DNA of 45,111 nucleotides, taken from Bartonella phoceensis. Its GTDB lineage: Bacteria; Pseudomonadota; Alphaproteobacteria; Rhizobiales; Rhizobiaceae. Shown here piece by piece: positions 16,936 to 25,560 of this stretch. How positions within the stretch are numbered: the first letter of the stretch is position 1; every line of letters starts with the position of its first letter. The notes under the pieces are model-generated. The model searched no databases and was not told where the DNA came from. It worked only from the letters and a program-made list of their open reading frames with translations. Both the position numbers and the translations under genes were made by a program. Where the stretch lies: contig NZ_CADEAD010000008.1 in assembly GCF_902825145.1 (NCBI RefSeq), positions 1-45,111 of the forward strand. The letters run 5' to 3'.

Positions 16936-17706
16936 GTGAAAACAATCTTTTACTTTATCAGGATGAATGTGCGCCAACAAATTATTTACAGTAAAAACTT
17001 CACTGGAGAATTTATTCTTTCTCTGTGCTACTATTTTATTCAATTCACCTTTATTGACAAAATCTCTTCTTTTTCAGGAAGCATTGGGAACTATAGCAGA
17101 GATGAAATTCATCTTATCTTTGTTGTCTTCATTTTGCTTGAGATATTTTTGAATATTTTTACCAATTCTGTTGAAACATTTTTTGAAAAAGTCGCAGAAG
17201 GTAAAATTGAGGCATATCTAACAAAGCCTGTTTCAGTTTGGCTGTTAATCTTGTTTGGCTGGTGCAAACCTCTTTACCTGGTCAAGCTCTTTATTGTTTG
17301 TGTGATTGCCTTTCTCTTTGTATCACTACCGGATATGTCAGAGATGAAGCTGAGATGGTTTTCTTTTATCGTTGCAATTGTTTGTGTTTTGATCGTCAAT
17401 CTCTGTTTTTTCATGATGTTCAACTTTGTAACATTCATTACCAGCCGTAAGATGCCCGTCGCATATTTTCATGCAATGGTTTACCAACTTTCCTTTACAC
17501 CCATAGCAATCTATCCCTCAAGCGTTGTGAAATGGCTGCTCTTTTTTCTTCCCATGGCTTTTTCTGCTTCCCTACCCGTGTCACTGTTGCTTGGTAAAAA
17601 TGAATGGCATATCGAATATCTTTTCTTAAGCGCTATTCTCTCCATCGCCACAACTTTTACAGTCTATAAGAAAACAATCGGTAAATTCAACGGACTTGGC
17701 GGATAA
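16936..17706 (+). CDS. ABC-2 family permease, subunit 2
   Basis: The 256-residue product starts at GTG 16936, with GGGAGG seven bases upstream and the previous stop one base away. It has about six hydrophobic spans and the segment KVAEGKIEAYLTKPVSVWLL, which parallels VKEGKLEVYLIKPFSY in subunit 1, so the two are distant homologues forming a heterodimer. Together with the ATPase it forms a complete exporter. It is the last gene of the operon. Nearby DNA is decayed, which makes an intact three-gene exporter stand out. The substrate is unknown. Confidence 0.85.
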   Translation: MKTIFYFIRMNVRQQIIYSKNFTGEFILSLCYYFIQFTFIDKISSFSGSIGNYSRDEIHLIFVVFILLEIFLNIFTNSVETFFEKVAEGKIEAYLTKPVSVWLLILFGWCKPLYLVKLFIVCVIAFLFVSLPDMSEMKLRWFSFIVAIVCVLIVNLCFFMMFNFVTFITSRKMPVAYFHAMVYQLSFTPIAIYPSSVVKWLLFFLPMAFSASLPVSLLLGKNEWHIEYLFLSAILSIATTFTVYKKTIGKFNGLGG

Positions 17707-18237
17707 TACAAAACCAGCATAATGCCAGCATGATAATTGAAATTAAGAAATCCTATACATCTCTCTTTTCTACATTGGTTGCAGCATTTTTTAAAAGGGT
17801 ACCCTCCTCTTTACTGTGGGCACGCTCTTTATTATAAATGATGTGTATCATTATAAACGACATGCGCTTAATACATCTGCTATAAACACGCGGTATCTGT
17901 TATAAATTCTTTAAAAGCATGTTCTTGCACCCAAAATCCTAATGCTCCACAAACTTCACCAAAAGATACAAGAAGAAATTTTGAGCGAGGATAATCCCCA
18001 ATCCGATAAAGTTGCGACAAACAATATGGTTGCGAATACAATTTCAGGAAATCATCTAGAATAAAAAATCATGAGAATTTCTGCTATAAAAATTAAAGAC
18101 GCCACAATCGGTTGAACGGTAGCTTCTTTATTTAGAACTTATATATTACATTCTACTGTTGAAATATGCGCTTATTAAAATTTTTCTCATGGTCGTGAAT
18201 TAACAGGCTTTTGCGAAAAAAATATTTCGTTATCTGC
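17707..18237. other. Intergenic after the exporter operon
   Basis: No gene is supported. A near-palindrome, TATAAATGAT GTGT ATCATTATA, lies at about 17833-17855 and could be an operator or hairpin. The remaining text is AT-rich with scattered stops in all frames. Confidence 0.4.
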
Positions 18238-18411
18238 TTGTAATAAATTTTGACAATTTTGAGATTATTTCCCACTAAACCCAAAAAAACATTTCTTCTC
18301 CCATTCTTCTCTCAACTTTGTATCTTTTTTAAATTCCTCTACGCTCTAATTTTTTTCACCCCCCCCCCACTACGAATAATAGAGTCATACATAATAAATA
18401 ATTTTTTGCAT
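18238..18411 (-). pseudogene. eexN-type lipoprotein pseudogene with a C10/G10 tract
   Basis: The minus strand from CAT 18409-18411 reads MQKIIYYV and a stop. Then, after a run of ten G (plus-strand C at 18359-18368), it reads EKN, a stop, SVEEFKKDTKLREEWEKKC, a stop and SQNCQN. The conserved SVEEFKK, W, KKC and NC segments are those of the eexN genes at 5818-6291. There is no lipobox and there are several in-frame stops, so it is dead. The homopolymer lies where the lipobox would be. Confidence 0.7.
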
Positions 18412-19479
18412 TTTACCCCTCTTTACACTATCTTATCTGTTAAAATCATCCCTCAAAATGAGCTTTGAATTTTCATACTGTTGTGCAATCCAGCTTCATT
18501 ATCCCTTGTTTTCTTTTACCGTGAACACTCCAAGTAAAATAATGCAAGAAAAGCTCACGACAGCCATCGTATGATTTGTCATAAAATACAATGAGAAGGA
18601 AAGAGCCAAAACCGTACACAAATGCATGGAATCAGAAGGCGCACGCATATTTTTGTCCAACGAACTGCAAAGAGCGATCCTGCGATAGGAATTGTTATGC
18701 GCCCTAGAAAATCTCTAAGCACATTATAACGCTTAGTACCACTATCAATGAACCACGAATCCGTAAAAAGAAAAGGACTCATCCCTTTTTGCTTCTTTGT
18801 ATTTTGGTTATTGATTTCCCCCTTATGTTATAGCTATTTCATGCCCATTTTTTACGCTTAGTGATCTCAGAATATAAAGAATACAATCAACGATACAAAT
18901 CATTTTGACGAAGAAATCTTCGTAAGAATCTATTTGAGATCCACCATTTGAAAGGCGGCATTGAGAAGCAAATAACTTTATATATGAAAGCTTCGGAGCA
19001 CATGCGACAACCTGATGCGCTTTGAAGAAGGAAACAGCATTACCCCAATACTGATTATAAAATTCTGGTTAAAAAAATCTTTTGCTGTGAATTCTTTCAA
19101 ACCACTGTAAAATGTTTTATCGGTTATATCAAACGTTACACTATTTTTGGGTTTATTCAATTTTTACTTTTATCAATTTCGCTCTATAATCCCGTGTCTT
19201 GAACGTTCTTATATTCTCACTTTCTCCTTCAAGCGCAAACGATAAAGAACCCTTTGCCACCCAAAGTGATATTCCTCAAATTTTTTTGGAAAGTACCCAA
19301 GGAAAGAAGCTATTTTAAGAGCGAATCTGTCTTGAAAACGGAGGTTTCACGCATTCACCTCTATGAAAAAAGACACAAATATTCTCAAGGTTTATGCCAA
19401 TTTGCCCTATGGACTGATGCAATTTTATGGGTAAAGTTTTTTCTATAAAGGTTTAAGTAAATCTGTTCGTTGCAGTCAA
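18412..19479. other. Decayed intergenic region upstream of the SNase-like gene
   Basis: There are short frames on both strands, some protein-like (for example plus-strand text around 19222-19310 reading SSANDKEPFATQSDIPQIFL, and minus-strand 18579-18782). None has a full-length frame or ribosome binding site. I read these as remnants of lost genes and could not assign families. Confidence 0.4.
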
Positions 19480-20223
19480 TCAAAAGCCTGCAAAGGGATT
19501 GTAAGATCCATTATCCCGCCGCCATTGTAAAGGTTCCGTGAACTGACTTGACCAAAGACCAACTTTATTATTGCGCGCAACTTCTTCCGCACGACGATAT
19601 TGTGTTGGAATAGGCTGTTTACTCTCTTTTGAAAGTACCAACATACCCTCTGCAAGCCCTACTTCAGCGAGATCAACCCCATTAACAAAACATTGCGCAT
19701 AAAAAATACCATTTTGTATAAGAGCATGCTTACAGGATAAATGCTGACCAAGTGTTTTTGTGACAAGCCAAGCCGTTGTAACCGCACCACAGGGCCATTC
19801 TTGACCATTTAATTTTGCTTTTTGACGCGGTGCACAAGTATCCACACCATAGAGATGAATATTGCGCGTACTATGTGTACGCCAAGATTGCGCAACAGGT
19901 GTAAACAATTTAAATGTAACACCACTTGTAACAGATGCTATACCACGAAAAACAGCCGCATTGTTCAATGAAACACTTCTCTGCAACTCAAGAGTTGGTT
20001 CATTTTTTTCTAACCGCTGTTTGACTTTGGGCCTTGTTTCCCCCCTCTCTTCGAAATGCGTACCAACAATATCTTGGACATCTCGCACCGTAAACAACCT
20101 GAAAGCGCTCAAGTCCATTGTACCTTTATATTGACTTATCCCCCACAGGGACATGCACATAATATAAACAATAACAATTAACTTAAATCGCACCCGTTTC
20201 ATAAACTCTATCAAAAAATTCAT
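19480..20223 (-). CDS. SNase-like (thermonuclease-fold) membrane-anchored protein, catalytic residues apparently missing
   Basis: The 247-residue product has an N-terminal membrane anchor (about 12-32: FKLIVIVYIMCMSLWGI), a linker, then a staphylococcal-nuclease-like domain from about residue 120: NIHLYGVDTCAPRQKAKLNG, then EWPCGAVTTAWL, LAEGMLVLS and YRRAEEVARNNKVGLWSSQF. In SNase the catalytic set is Arg35, Glu43 and Arg87. In this alignment the matching places hold His (in IHLYGVD), Ala (in DTCAPRQ) and a non-Arg residue (in NGIFYAQC), so nuclease activity is doubtful. It is exported or periplasmic-facing by its anchor. It diverges from virB2 and shares its upstream region. A role linked to the T4SS is only a guess from position. 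Confidence 0.8.
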   Translation of the reverse strand: MNFLIEFMKRVRFKLIVIVYIMCMSLWGISQYKGTMDLSAFRLFTVRDVQDIVGTHFEERGETRPKVKQRLEKNEPTLELQRSVSLNNAAVFRGIASVTSGVTFKLFTPVAQSWRTHSTRNIHLYGVDTCAPRQKAKLNGQEWPCGAVTTAWLVTKTLGQHLSCKHALIQNGIFYAQCFVNGVDLAEVGLAEGMLVLSKESKQPIPTQYRRAEEVARNNKVGLWSSQFTEPLQWRRDNGSYNPFAGF

Positions 20224-20597
20224 TGTATTTCTGCCTTCTTACATTTTTATCAACAGCTTATCTAATATTGAAAGAAACCTTTCAGCAGGATTTTTTGAAA
20301 ATTAACTTCATTTTGTAAATAAAAATATTATTCTTATAGTATTTTATATTGCCTTTTTGGAAGAAATATATAACTTAAAATTGCCATTTTCATATAACAG
20401 AATCTTACACTGGAAATCTTTTGTCCTTTGAGGAAGGAATTTTGAGAGTGCGTGAATGAGTAGCACTGTTGAAGTGTTATAGAAAACAAAAATGACTGAA
20501 GCGTGATTTAGATCGCAATGCATAATAAAAAAACAGGGTTCCTTAGCCATGAGAGACAAGAGGATGTTCCTGAGGTAATTCTTTTAAGAGAGGTAAA
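20224..20597. promoter_or_regulatory. Divergent regulatory region of the virB operon
   Basis: This 374-base gap must contain the virB2 promoter. In B. henselae the virB operon is known to be activated by the BatR/BatS two-component system. I cannot place a BatR site with confidence. An imperfect palindrome, GCGTGATTTAGATCGC (20501-20516), sits about 80 bases before virB2 and is a candidate operator. GAGAGG directly precedes the virB2 ATG as ribosome binding site. Confidence 0.55.
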
Positions 20598-20912
20598 ATG
20601 ACGAACTGTAGATCCAAGAATATCGTGTTTATTACTATCATGTTGCTTTTAGGTGCCTTGTTTATCTTAGATCCTTCTTATGCTTCTACTGCTACAAGTG
20701 GGTTAGGGCGTCTTGATGGTGTGTTAGAGAGCATCGTCCAGATGATGACGGGAACAACAGCGAAGTTCATTGCAATTATATGTGTTGCTGCCGTAGGTAT
20801 TGGCTGGATGTATGGCTTTATTGATTTACGCAAAGCAGCTTACTGTATTCTCGGTATTGGTATTGTCTTTGGAGCAAATGCTCTTGTCGCAAAATTAACA
20901 GGTATAAATTAA
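20598..20912 (+). CDS. virB2: VirB2, major pilin of the type IV secretion system
   Basis: The 104-residue product has a long cleavable signal (about 1-29, ending DPSYA) and two hydrophobic helices: VQMMTGTTAKFIAIICVAAV and YCILGIGIVFGANALVAKL, separated by the short basic cytoplasmic loop FIDLRKA. This is the TrbC/VirB2 pilin layout. It assembles into the extracellular pilus of the VirB/VirD4 apparatus that delivers Beps. GAGAGG lies five bases before the ATG. It is the first gene of the virB operon and is followed 14 bases later by virB3. A short direct repeat, TTAACAGGTATAA, spans its stop codon. Confidence 0.95.
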   Translation: MTNCRSKNIVFITIMLLLGALFILDPSYASTATSGLGRLDGVLESIVQMMTGTTAKFIAIICVAAVGIGWMYGFIDLRKAAYCILGIGIVFGANALVAKLTGIN

Positions 20913-20926
20913 CAGGTATAACATAA

Positions 20927-21238
20927 ATGAATGAAGATACTCTTTTTCTTGCTTGTACAAGGCCAACTATGTTTGCAGGTGTTACGATGGAAGCAATGGC
21001 TCTTAATGTTATGGCAACGTCTATTCTCTTCATTGTGACAAGTGGTTTTGACATGATTGGTCTTGGTGTTGGAGTGCATTTTATTTTGCGTGAAGTCACA
21101 AAACATGATCACAATCAATTCCGCGTATTATTTGCTTGGCTCAATACTCGAGGAAAACAAAAGAACCTTAAAAGGTGGGGAGGGGGATCTACATCTCCCT
21201 TACTCCTTGTTCGTACCTATAAGGAACTGAGCAGATGA
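20927..21238 (+). CDS. virB3: VirB3, inner-membrane T4SS component
   Basis: The 103-residue product starts MNEDTLFLACTRPTMFAGVT, the typical VirB3 N-terminus (LFxACTRPxM). Two hydrophobic segments follow (about 20-40 and 42-58), then a C-terminal cytoplasmic tail (HDHNQFRVLFAWLNTRGKQK). VirB3 works with the VirB4 ATPase at the inner membrane in pilus assembly. The stop overlaps the virB4 start by 4 bases (ATGA), indicating translational coupling. Confidence 0.95.
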   Translation: MNEDTLFLACTRPTMFAGVTMEAMALNVMATSILFIVTSGFDMIGLGVGVHFILREVTKHDHNQFRVLFAWLNTRGKQKNLKRWGGGSTSPLLLVRTYKELSR

Positions 21239-23598
21239 AACAGGCGTCAATTATGAAAAAGGAATCTTTGCCTGAAGAATATATTCCTTATGTACGCTAC
21301 GTCAACAAACATGTTATTGCATTAAACTCACGCTGTTTAATGACTGTCATTGCTGTTGAGGGTGTAAATTTTGACACTGTAGATATCGATCAATTGAACT
21401 CCTTACACAATCAATTAAACACGCTCTTAAAAAACATCGCAGATGAACGTGTTGCTTTATATTCTCACATCATCCGGCGGCGCGAAATGCTTTATCCAGA
21501 GGGCCGTTTTCTTTCATCTTTTGCTACGACGTTAGATGAAAAATATAAAAAGAAAATGGTTTCACAAGAGCTCTACAGAAATGATCTATTTGTTTCGCTT
21601 CTCTGGAATCCAGCATCCGATAAAACAGAACAGCTTGCCGCATTCTTTCAGCGCTTAACAAAAGCGAAGAACACACAATCTGAACCAGATAGCGAAGCTG
21701 TTCGAAAAATCGAAGAGTTAAGCCAAGATTTTATACAAGGTTTGGAAGTCTATAACGCACGCCTTTTGTCAGTTTATGAACATGAAGGCATTTTATTTTC
21801 TGAACAAAGTGAATTTCTGCACCAGTTGGTAGGAGGAAGACGTGAGCGTATTCCTCTTACATTTGGCACGATTGCATCAACGATTTACTCAGATCGTGTT
21901 ATTTTTGGTAAAGAAATTATCGAAATTCGCCATGAAAGTAATGAACGCTTTGTTGGCATGTTTGGGTGGAAAGAATATCCCTCAAGAACACGCCCTGGCA
22001 TGACCGATGAATTGCTTACAGCACCGTTTGAATTCATTTTAACACAATCTTTTGTTTTTAAAAGTAAAGCAGCTGCCAGTGCTATTATGGGTCGTAAACA
22101 AAATCAAATGATTAATGCGGCAGATCGTGCTAGCTCACAAATTGATGCACTTGATGAAGCACTTGATGATTTAGAGTCAAATCGTTTTGTTTTAGGTGAG
22201 CATCATCTTTCTCTTGCGGTTTTTGCCGACCATCCTAAAATGTTGGCTGAAAATCTCTCGAAAGCGCGTTCGCTTTTGACCAACGGGGGAGCGGTTATCG
22301 CCAGAGAGGACTTAGGGTTAGAAGCCGCATGGTGGGCACAGTTGCCTGGAAACTTTAGCTATCGTGCGCGCTCTGGAGCCATTACCAGCAGAAATTTTGC
22401 AGCCTTATCGCCCTTCCATTCTTTCCCTGTTGGCAAATTGAAAGACAATGCTTGGGGGGCTGCTGTAGCGCTGCTAAAAACACAGGCTAGTTCACCTTAT
22501 TATTTTAATTTTCATTATGGTGACCTTGGCAATACCTTTGTTTGTGGTCCATCGGGCTCTGGTAAGACGGTGATTGTTAATTTTCTTCTCGCACAATTAC
22601 AAAAACACAATCCGACAATGGTCTTTTTTGACAAAGATCAGGGAGCAGAGATTTTTGTGCGTGCTGGAGGGGGAGAATATAAGCCTTTGAGAAATGGGGA
22701 ACCCACAGGTGTTGCCCCCTTAAAAGGCATGGAATACACTGAAAGGAACAAAATCTTTCTTCGCAATTGGGTTTTGAAGCTTGTTACAGCTGAAGGTCAA
22801 ACGGTGACAGAAGAAGAGCGGCAGGATATTGCTAAAGCTATTGATTCTTTGGAAAGTTTACCTCGTGCACAACGCTCTCTTAGTGCTCTTCAACTGTTTT
22901 TTGATAACACGTCAAAAGAAGGGATTGCTATAAGGTTACAACCCTGGATTAGAGGCAATGCTTTAGGTTGGGTTTTTGATAATGATGAAGATAATCTCAA
23001 TTTAAACGCACAGTTCATTGGTTATGACATGACCGATTTCTTAGACAATGAAGAAATTCGGCGTCCTTTGATGATGTATCTATTTCATCGCATCCTCGAT
23101 CTTATTGATGGACGACGCATTATCATTGTCGTTGATGAATTTTGGAAAGCGCTTGAAGATGATTCATTCAAGGCTTTTGCGCAAGATCGTCTCAAAACAA
23201 TTCGTAAACAAAATGGTATGATGCTCTTTGCCACACAAAGCCCTAAAGATGCTTTAAACTCAACAATTGCGCACACGATTATTGAACAATGTCCTACCCA
23301 AATATTTTTTCCAAATCAAAAAGCAAATTACCAAGATTATGTTGAAGATTTTAAACTGACTGAACGTGAGTTTGAACTCATACAGTCAGAATTGAGCAGA
23401 GAATCTCGTCGTTTTCTCATTAAACAAGGACAAAATTCCGTTGTTGCAGAACTTAATTTGCGCGGAATGAACGATGAAATTGCCGTTCTAAGCGGTACAA
23501 CAAAGAATATTGAACTCATGCATCAAGTTATTAATGAATATGGTACAGATCCTGATACGTGGCTGCCCATATTTCATCAAAGGAGAGAAAGTCAATGA
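21235..23598 (+). CDS. virB4: VirB4, T4SS ATPase
   Basis: The 787-residue product has an N-terminal CagE/TrbE/VirB4 domain (about 180-400) and an ATPase domain with Walker A GPSGSGKT at 438-445 and Walker B RRIIIVVDEFW (Asp634, Glu635). FATQSPKDAL is the conserved downstream motif. VirB4 energises pilus biogenesis and substrate transfer at the inner membrane. The start at 21235 overlaps virB3 by ATGA, and an alternative ATG lies six codons later (MKKESLPEEY). The 3' end overlaps virB5 by ATGA. The length is normal and no defects are visible. Confidence 0.97.
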   Translation: MKQASIMKKESLPEEYIPYVRYVNKHVIALNSRCLMTVIAVEGVNFDTVDIDQLNSLHNQLNTLLKNIADERVALYSHIIRRREMLYPEGRFLSSFATTLDEKYKKKMVSQELYRNDLFVSLLWNPASDKTEQLAAFFQRLTKAKNTQSEPDSEAVRKIEELSQDFIQGLEVYNARLLSVYEHEGILFSEQSEFLHQLVGGRRERIPLTFGTIASTIYSDRVIFGKEIIEIRHESNERFVGMFGWKEYPSRTRPGMTDELLTAPFEFILTQSFVFKSKAAASAIMGRKQNQMINAADRASSQIDALDEALDDLESNRFVLGEHHLSLAVFADHPKMLAENLSKARSLLTNGGAVIAREDLGLEAAWWAQLPGNFSYRARSGAITSRNFAALSPFHSFPVGKLKDNAWGAAVALLKTQASSPYYFNFHYGDLGNTFVCGPSGSGKTVIVNFLLAQLQKHNPTMVFFDKDQGAEIFVRAGGGEYKPLRNGEPTGVAPLKGMEYTERNKIFLRNWVLKLVTAEGQTVTEEERQDIAKAIDSLESLPRAQRSLSALQLFFDNTSKEGIAIRLQPWIRGNALGWVFDNDEDNLNLNAQFIGYDMTDFLDNEEIRRPLMMYLFHRILDLIDGRRIIIVVDEFWKALEDDSFKAFAQDRLKTIRKQNGMMLFATQSPKDALNSTIAHTIIEQCPTQIFFPNQKANYQDYVEDFKLTEREFELIQSELSRESRRFLIKQGQNSVVAELNLRGMNDEIAVLSGTTKNIELMHQVINEYGTDPDTWLPIFHQRRESQ

Positions 23599-24041
23599 AA
23601 AAATATGGTTTAGTTACGCTATTATCTTTAGCTTTTATTTCTCATGCAGTGTCACAAACTACCACCGATGTAGATGAATATTATAAAAATGCATTAGAAG
23701 GTACACCAGATTCGGGTATAACAAAATCAGAAACAGCTGAAAGCATTTATTCCTCTGCAGTTGAAACTGTAAAAAAAATTGCAGAGATACGTCAAAAACT
23801 CGAAGCTATAACATCAAAGGAGAAAGTGAAACCTGAAGAACTTCAGGCTCTTCAAACGCAATTGTCTATTCTTCAAACAAATCTTCAGGCGGATTCTGTA
23901 AAGCTTCAATCTTTAAATATAATTCAATCAAAAGACTCACCAACAAGGGATGAAGTTCGTGAGGCAGAAGTACAGAAAAGACACGAAGATCTTGCAGAAA
24001 AATTAAGAAAAGAACTTGAGAATTCTGATGTCAAACTTTAG
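23595..24041 (+). CDS. virB5: VirB5, minor pilus subunit (17-kDa antigen type)
   Basis: The 148-residue product starts at the ATG at 23595 (MKKYGLVTLLSLAFISHAVS), overlapping virB4 by ATGA and preceded by AAAGGAGAG. A longer frame from 23559 lies inside virB4 and lacks a signal peptide. The signal is cleaved after about Ala18. The mature part is helical and charged (ETVKKIAEIRQKLEAITSKE and similar), fitting the coiled, pilus-tip VirB5 fold. In B. henselae this protein is the immunodominant 17-kDa antigen (from memory). The C-terminus overlaps virB6 by 14 bases. Confidence 0.92.
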   Translation: MKKYGLVTLLSLAFISHAVSQTTTDVDEYYKNALEGTPDSGITKSETAESIYSSAVETVKKIAEIRQKLEAITSKEKVKPEELQALQTQLSILQTNLQADSVKLQSLNIIQSKDSPTRDEVREAEVQKRHEDLAEKLRKELENSDVKL

Positions 24042-25053
24042 TAGTGCCCCCTTTAAAAGCATTTCTGATTATATTTTAGCACCACTTGATAATGTGATGA
24101 ATGCGGCTGTGAGTGGTTTGGCTTCTGCTATTTCAACACCACTCAATCTTGCTTCAATCATTTTTATCTTTTTATATGGCTATAATGTTATGACGGGTCG
24201 CACTGCTCTTTCCATGAATAGCCTTCTCAATAATGTGATTAAAATCGTTGTTGTGACGACAATGGCAACGAATGCGGATACTTTTAATATCTATGTCAAA
24301 GATGTTTTCTTTAATGATTTAGTAAACGCTATTGGAAATGCGCTCAATAATAATACTACGGGCTCTAATGTCTTTGATCATATTTTGTTAAAGTCAAGTA
24401 CGCGTTATCAAGAAGTCTTAGCAAAAGCTTGGTTCCTTGAAAAAATTATGGTTGGTCTTCTTGGTTCTTTAATGATTTTAGCTGTTATTGTCTTTTGTAT
24501 AGGGGGGTTTATTGTGCAAATGTTTACACAGGTTGCACTTGTAATGATTATAGGTCTTGGACCACTTTTTATTAGTTTATATTTATTCAATGCAACAAGG
24601 AAATTTACAGATGCATGGATTACAACACTAGCTAACTTTACTATTTTGCAGGTTTTAGTAATTATGCTTGGTACGATCATGTGTAAGATTATTCTGCACG
24701 TTCTCGATGGTACATATGAATCGATCTATCTTCTTTTCCCTCCTGTCGTTGTGATTTCGATAGTGGGAGCTATTCTCTTCCGCGCACTTCCTGGTATTGC
24801 TTCTGCCCTGGCCTCTGGTGGACCATACTTTAACACTGGTGTCGCTTCAGGAGGACAGGTTTTCCATATGCTTTCCAGTGGTGCTAGTGCTGGTGGTAAT
24901 GCGGCCAAAAGTGCAATTTCAAAACTCTCTGGTGCTGCAGGCGGTGCAGCAGCCAAAGCTGCGGGCGGCGCAGCGGCCAAAGCTGCAGGTGGTGTTGCAA
25001 ATACCGCAGCCAGAGCTGCAGGTGTAGGAGGTCGAGGACGTGGTCGATTTTAA
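24028..25053 (+). CDS. virB6: VirB6, polytopic inner-membrane T4SS channel protein
   Basis: The 341-residue product starts at the ATG at 24028 (MSNFSSAPFKSISDYILAPL). A TTG four codons earlier is less likely. Several membrane spans are visible, for example ILAVIVFCIGGFIVQMFTQV and VVISIVGAILFRALPGIASA. These fit the TrbL/VirB6 family, which forms part of the inner-membrane channel and contacts substrate. The C-terminal ~55 residues are unusual: Ala/Gly-rich repeats (AAGGAAAKAAGGAAAKAAGG) then a basic end GGRGRGRF. It overlaps virB5 by 14 bases. It is followed by the only sizeable gap in the operon. Confidence 0.93.
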   Translation: MSNFSSAPFKSISDYILAPLDNVMNAAVSGLASAISTPLNLASIIFIFLYGYNVMTGRTALSMNSLLNNVIKIVVVTTMATNADTFNIYVKDVFFNDLVNAIGNALNNNTTGSNVFDHILLKSSTRYQEVLAKAWFLEKIMVGLLGSLMILAVIVFCIGGFIVQMFTQVALVMIIGLGPLFISLYLFNATRKFTDAWITTLANFTILQVLVIMLGTIMCKIILHVLDGTYESIYLLFPPVVVISIVGAILFRALPGIASALASGGPYFNTGVASGGQVFHMLSSGASAGGNAAKSAISKLSGAAGGAAAKAAGGAAAKAAGGVANTAARAAGVGGRGRGRF

Positions 25054-25266
25054 CACCAAATACATTTTAAAAAAAACAAGAAATCTTGTTTTTACATGGC
25101 GTGTGCTTTTTAGCACACGTTCCATGTGTTTACCGCGTAAAACACTTGGTGTTCTTAGCTTTTTTACAATAAGACAAACGAAACTCTTTCATCGCGTACT
25201 TTTGTGAGATTTTTTAGAGCAAAAGCTCCAGTACGTTGTATTCCAAAGTATTTGTGAGTTCAAAAA
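25054..25266 (+). promoter_or_regulatory. Hairpin cluster in the virB6-virB7 gap (possible attenuator or processing site)
   Basis: Three structures lie in a row. The first is AAAAACAAGA / TCTTGTTTTT (25072-25093), an intrinsic-terminator-like hairpin with a T tail. The second is ACATGG-CGTGTGCT / AGCACACG-TT-CCATGT (25094-25127), a strong 14-bp stem with a two-base bulge and TTTT loop. The third is a short AACAC TTG GTGTT hairpin followed by a T-rich stretch (near 25140-25170). All other virB genes overlap or nearly abut. These could reduce read-through into virB7-11 or set RNA processing. A promoter for virB7 in the same gap is possible. Confidence 0.6.
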
Positions 25267-25560
25267 ATGAAACGAAAAATAACTTTTTTTGTGATCTTAA
25301 CAATCATTCTTAGCGGTTGTGCCTCTCTAAGTGGTCCTAAAAAAGCACCGCGATGTAATGGGAGACACACGCGTATTTTAAATAGAGATAAATGGGATTG
25401 GCAAAATAAAGGTATCGTCTTACGCGAAAAAATTGCAAAGCCTGTTACGGCGCCTATCATCCTCAACACGCTGGAAAATGAAAACGCAGCTTCATTGAAA
25501 CCGGTAAACCAGGCAACATTCTCTGATAAAACTGTGGAGGCTGCACGTGAAAAGCAATGA
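25267..25560 (+). CDS. virB7: VirB7, outer-membrane lipoprotein of the T4SS core complex
   Basis: The 97-residue product starts [18 protein letters not shown], a lipoprotein signal with lipobox LSGC (Cys18), followed by [20 protein letters not shown] and later [11 protein letters not shown]. VirB7 anchors VirB9 in the outer-membrane core complex, often via a disulfide (Cys in PRCNG is a candidate). It is longer than the ~55 residues of Agrobacterium VirB7, but short and long VirB7 versions are both known. The ribosome binding site is weak, perhaps linked to the hairpins upstream. The 3' end overlaps virB8 by 14 bases. Confidence 0.88.
   Translation: MKRKITFFVILTIILSGCASLSGPKKAPRCNGRHTRILNRDKWDWQNKGIVLREKIAKPVTAPIILNTLENENAASLKPVNQATFSDKTVEAAREKQ

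Noticed and set aside
18579..18782. Minus-strand frame of 67 codons
   Set aside because: Considered as a membrane-protein remnant, but the text shifts frames and matches no family I could confirm.
20901..20925. Short direct repeat TTAACAGGTATAA at the virB2 stop as a regulatory site
   Set aside because: Most likely a small slippage duplication; it adds no symmetric or known element.
21235..23598. Antisense frames inside virB4, virB6, virB8 and virB10
   Set aside because: They are shadows of highly conserved T4SS genes with no independent start signals.
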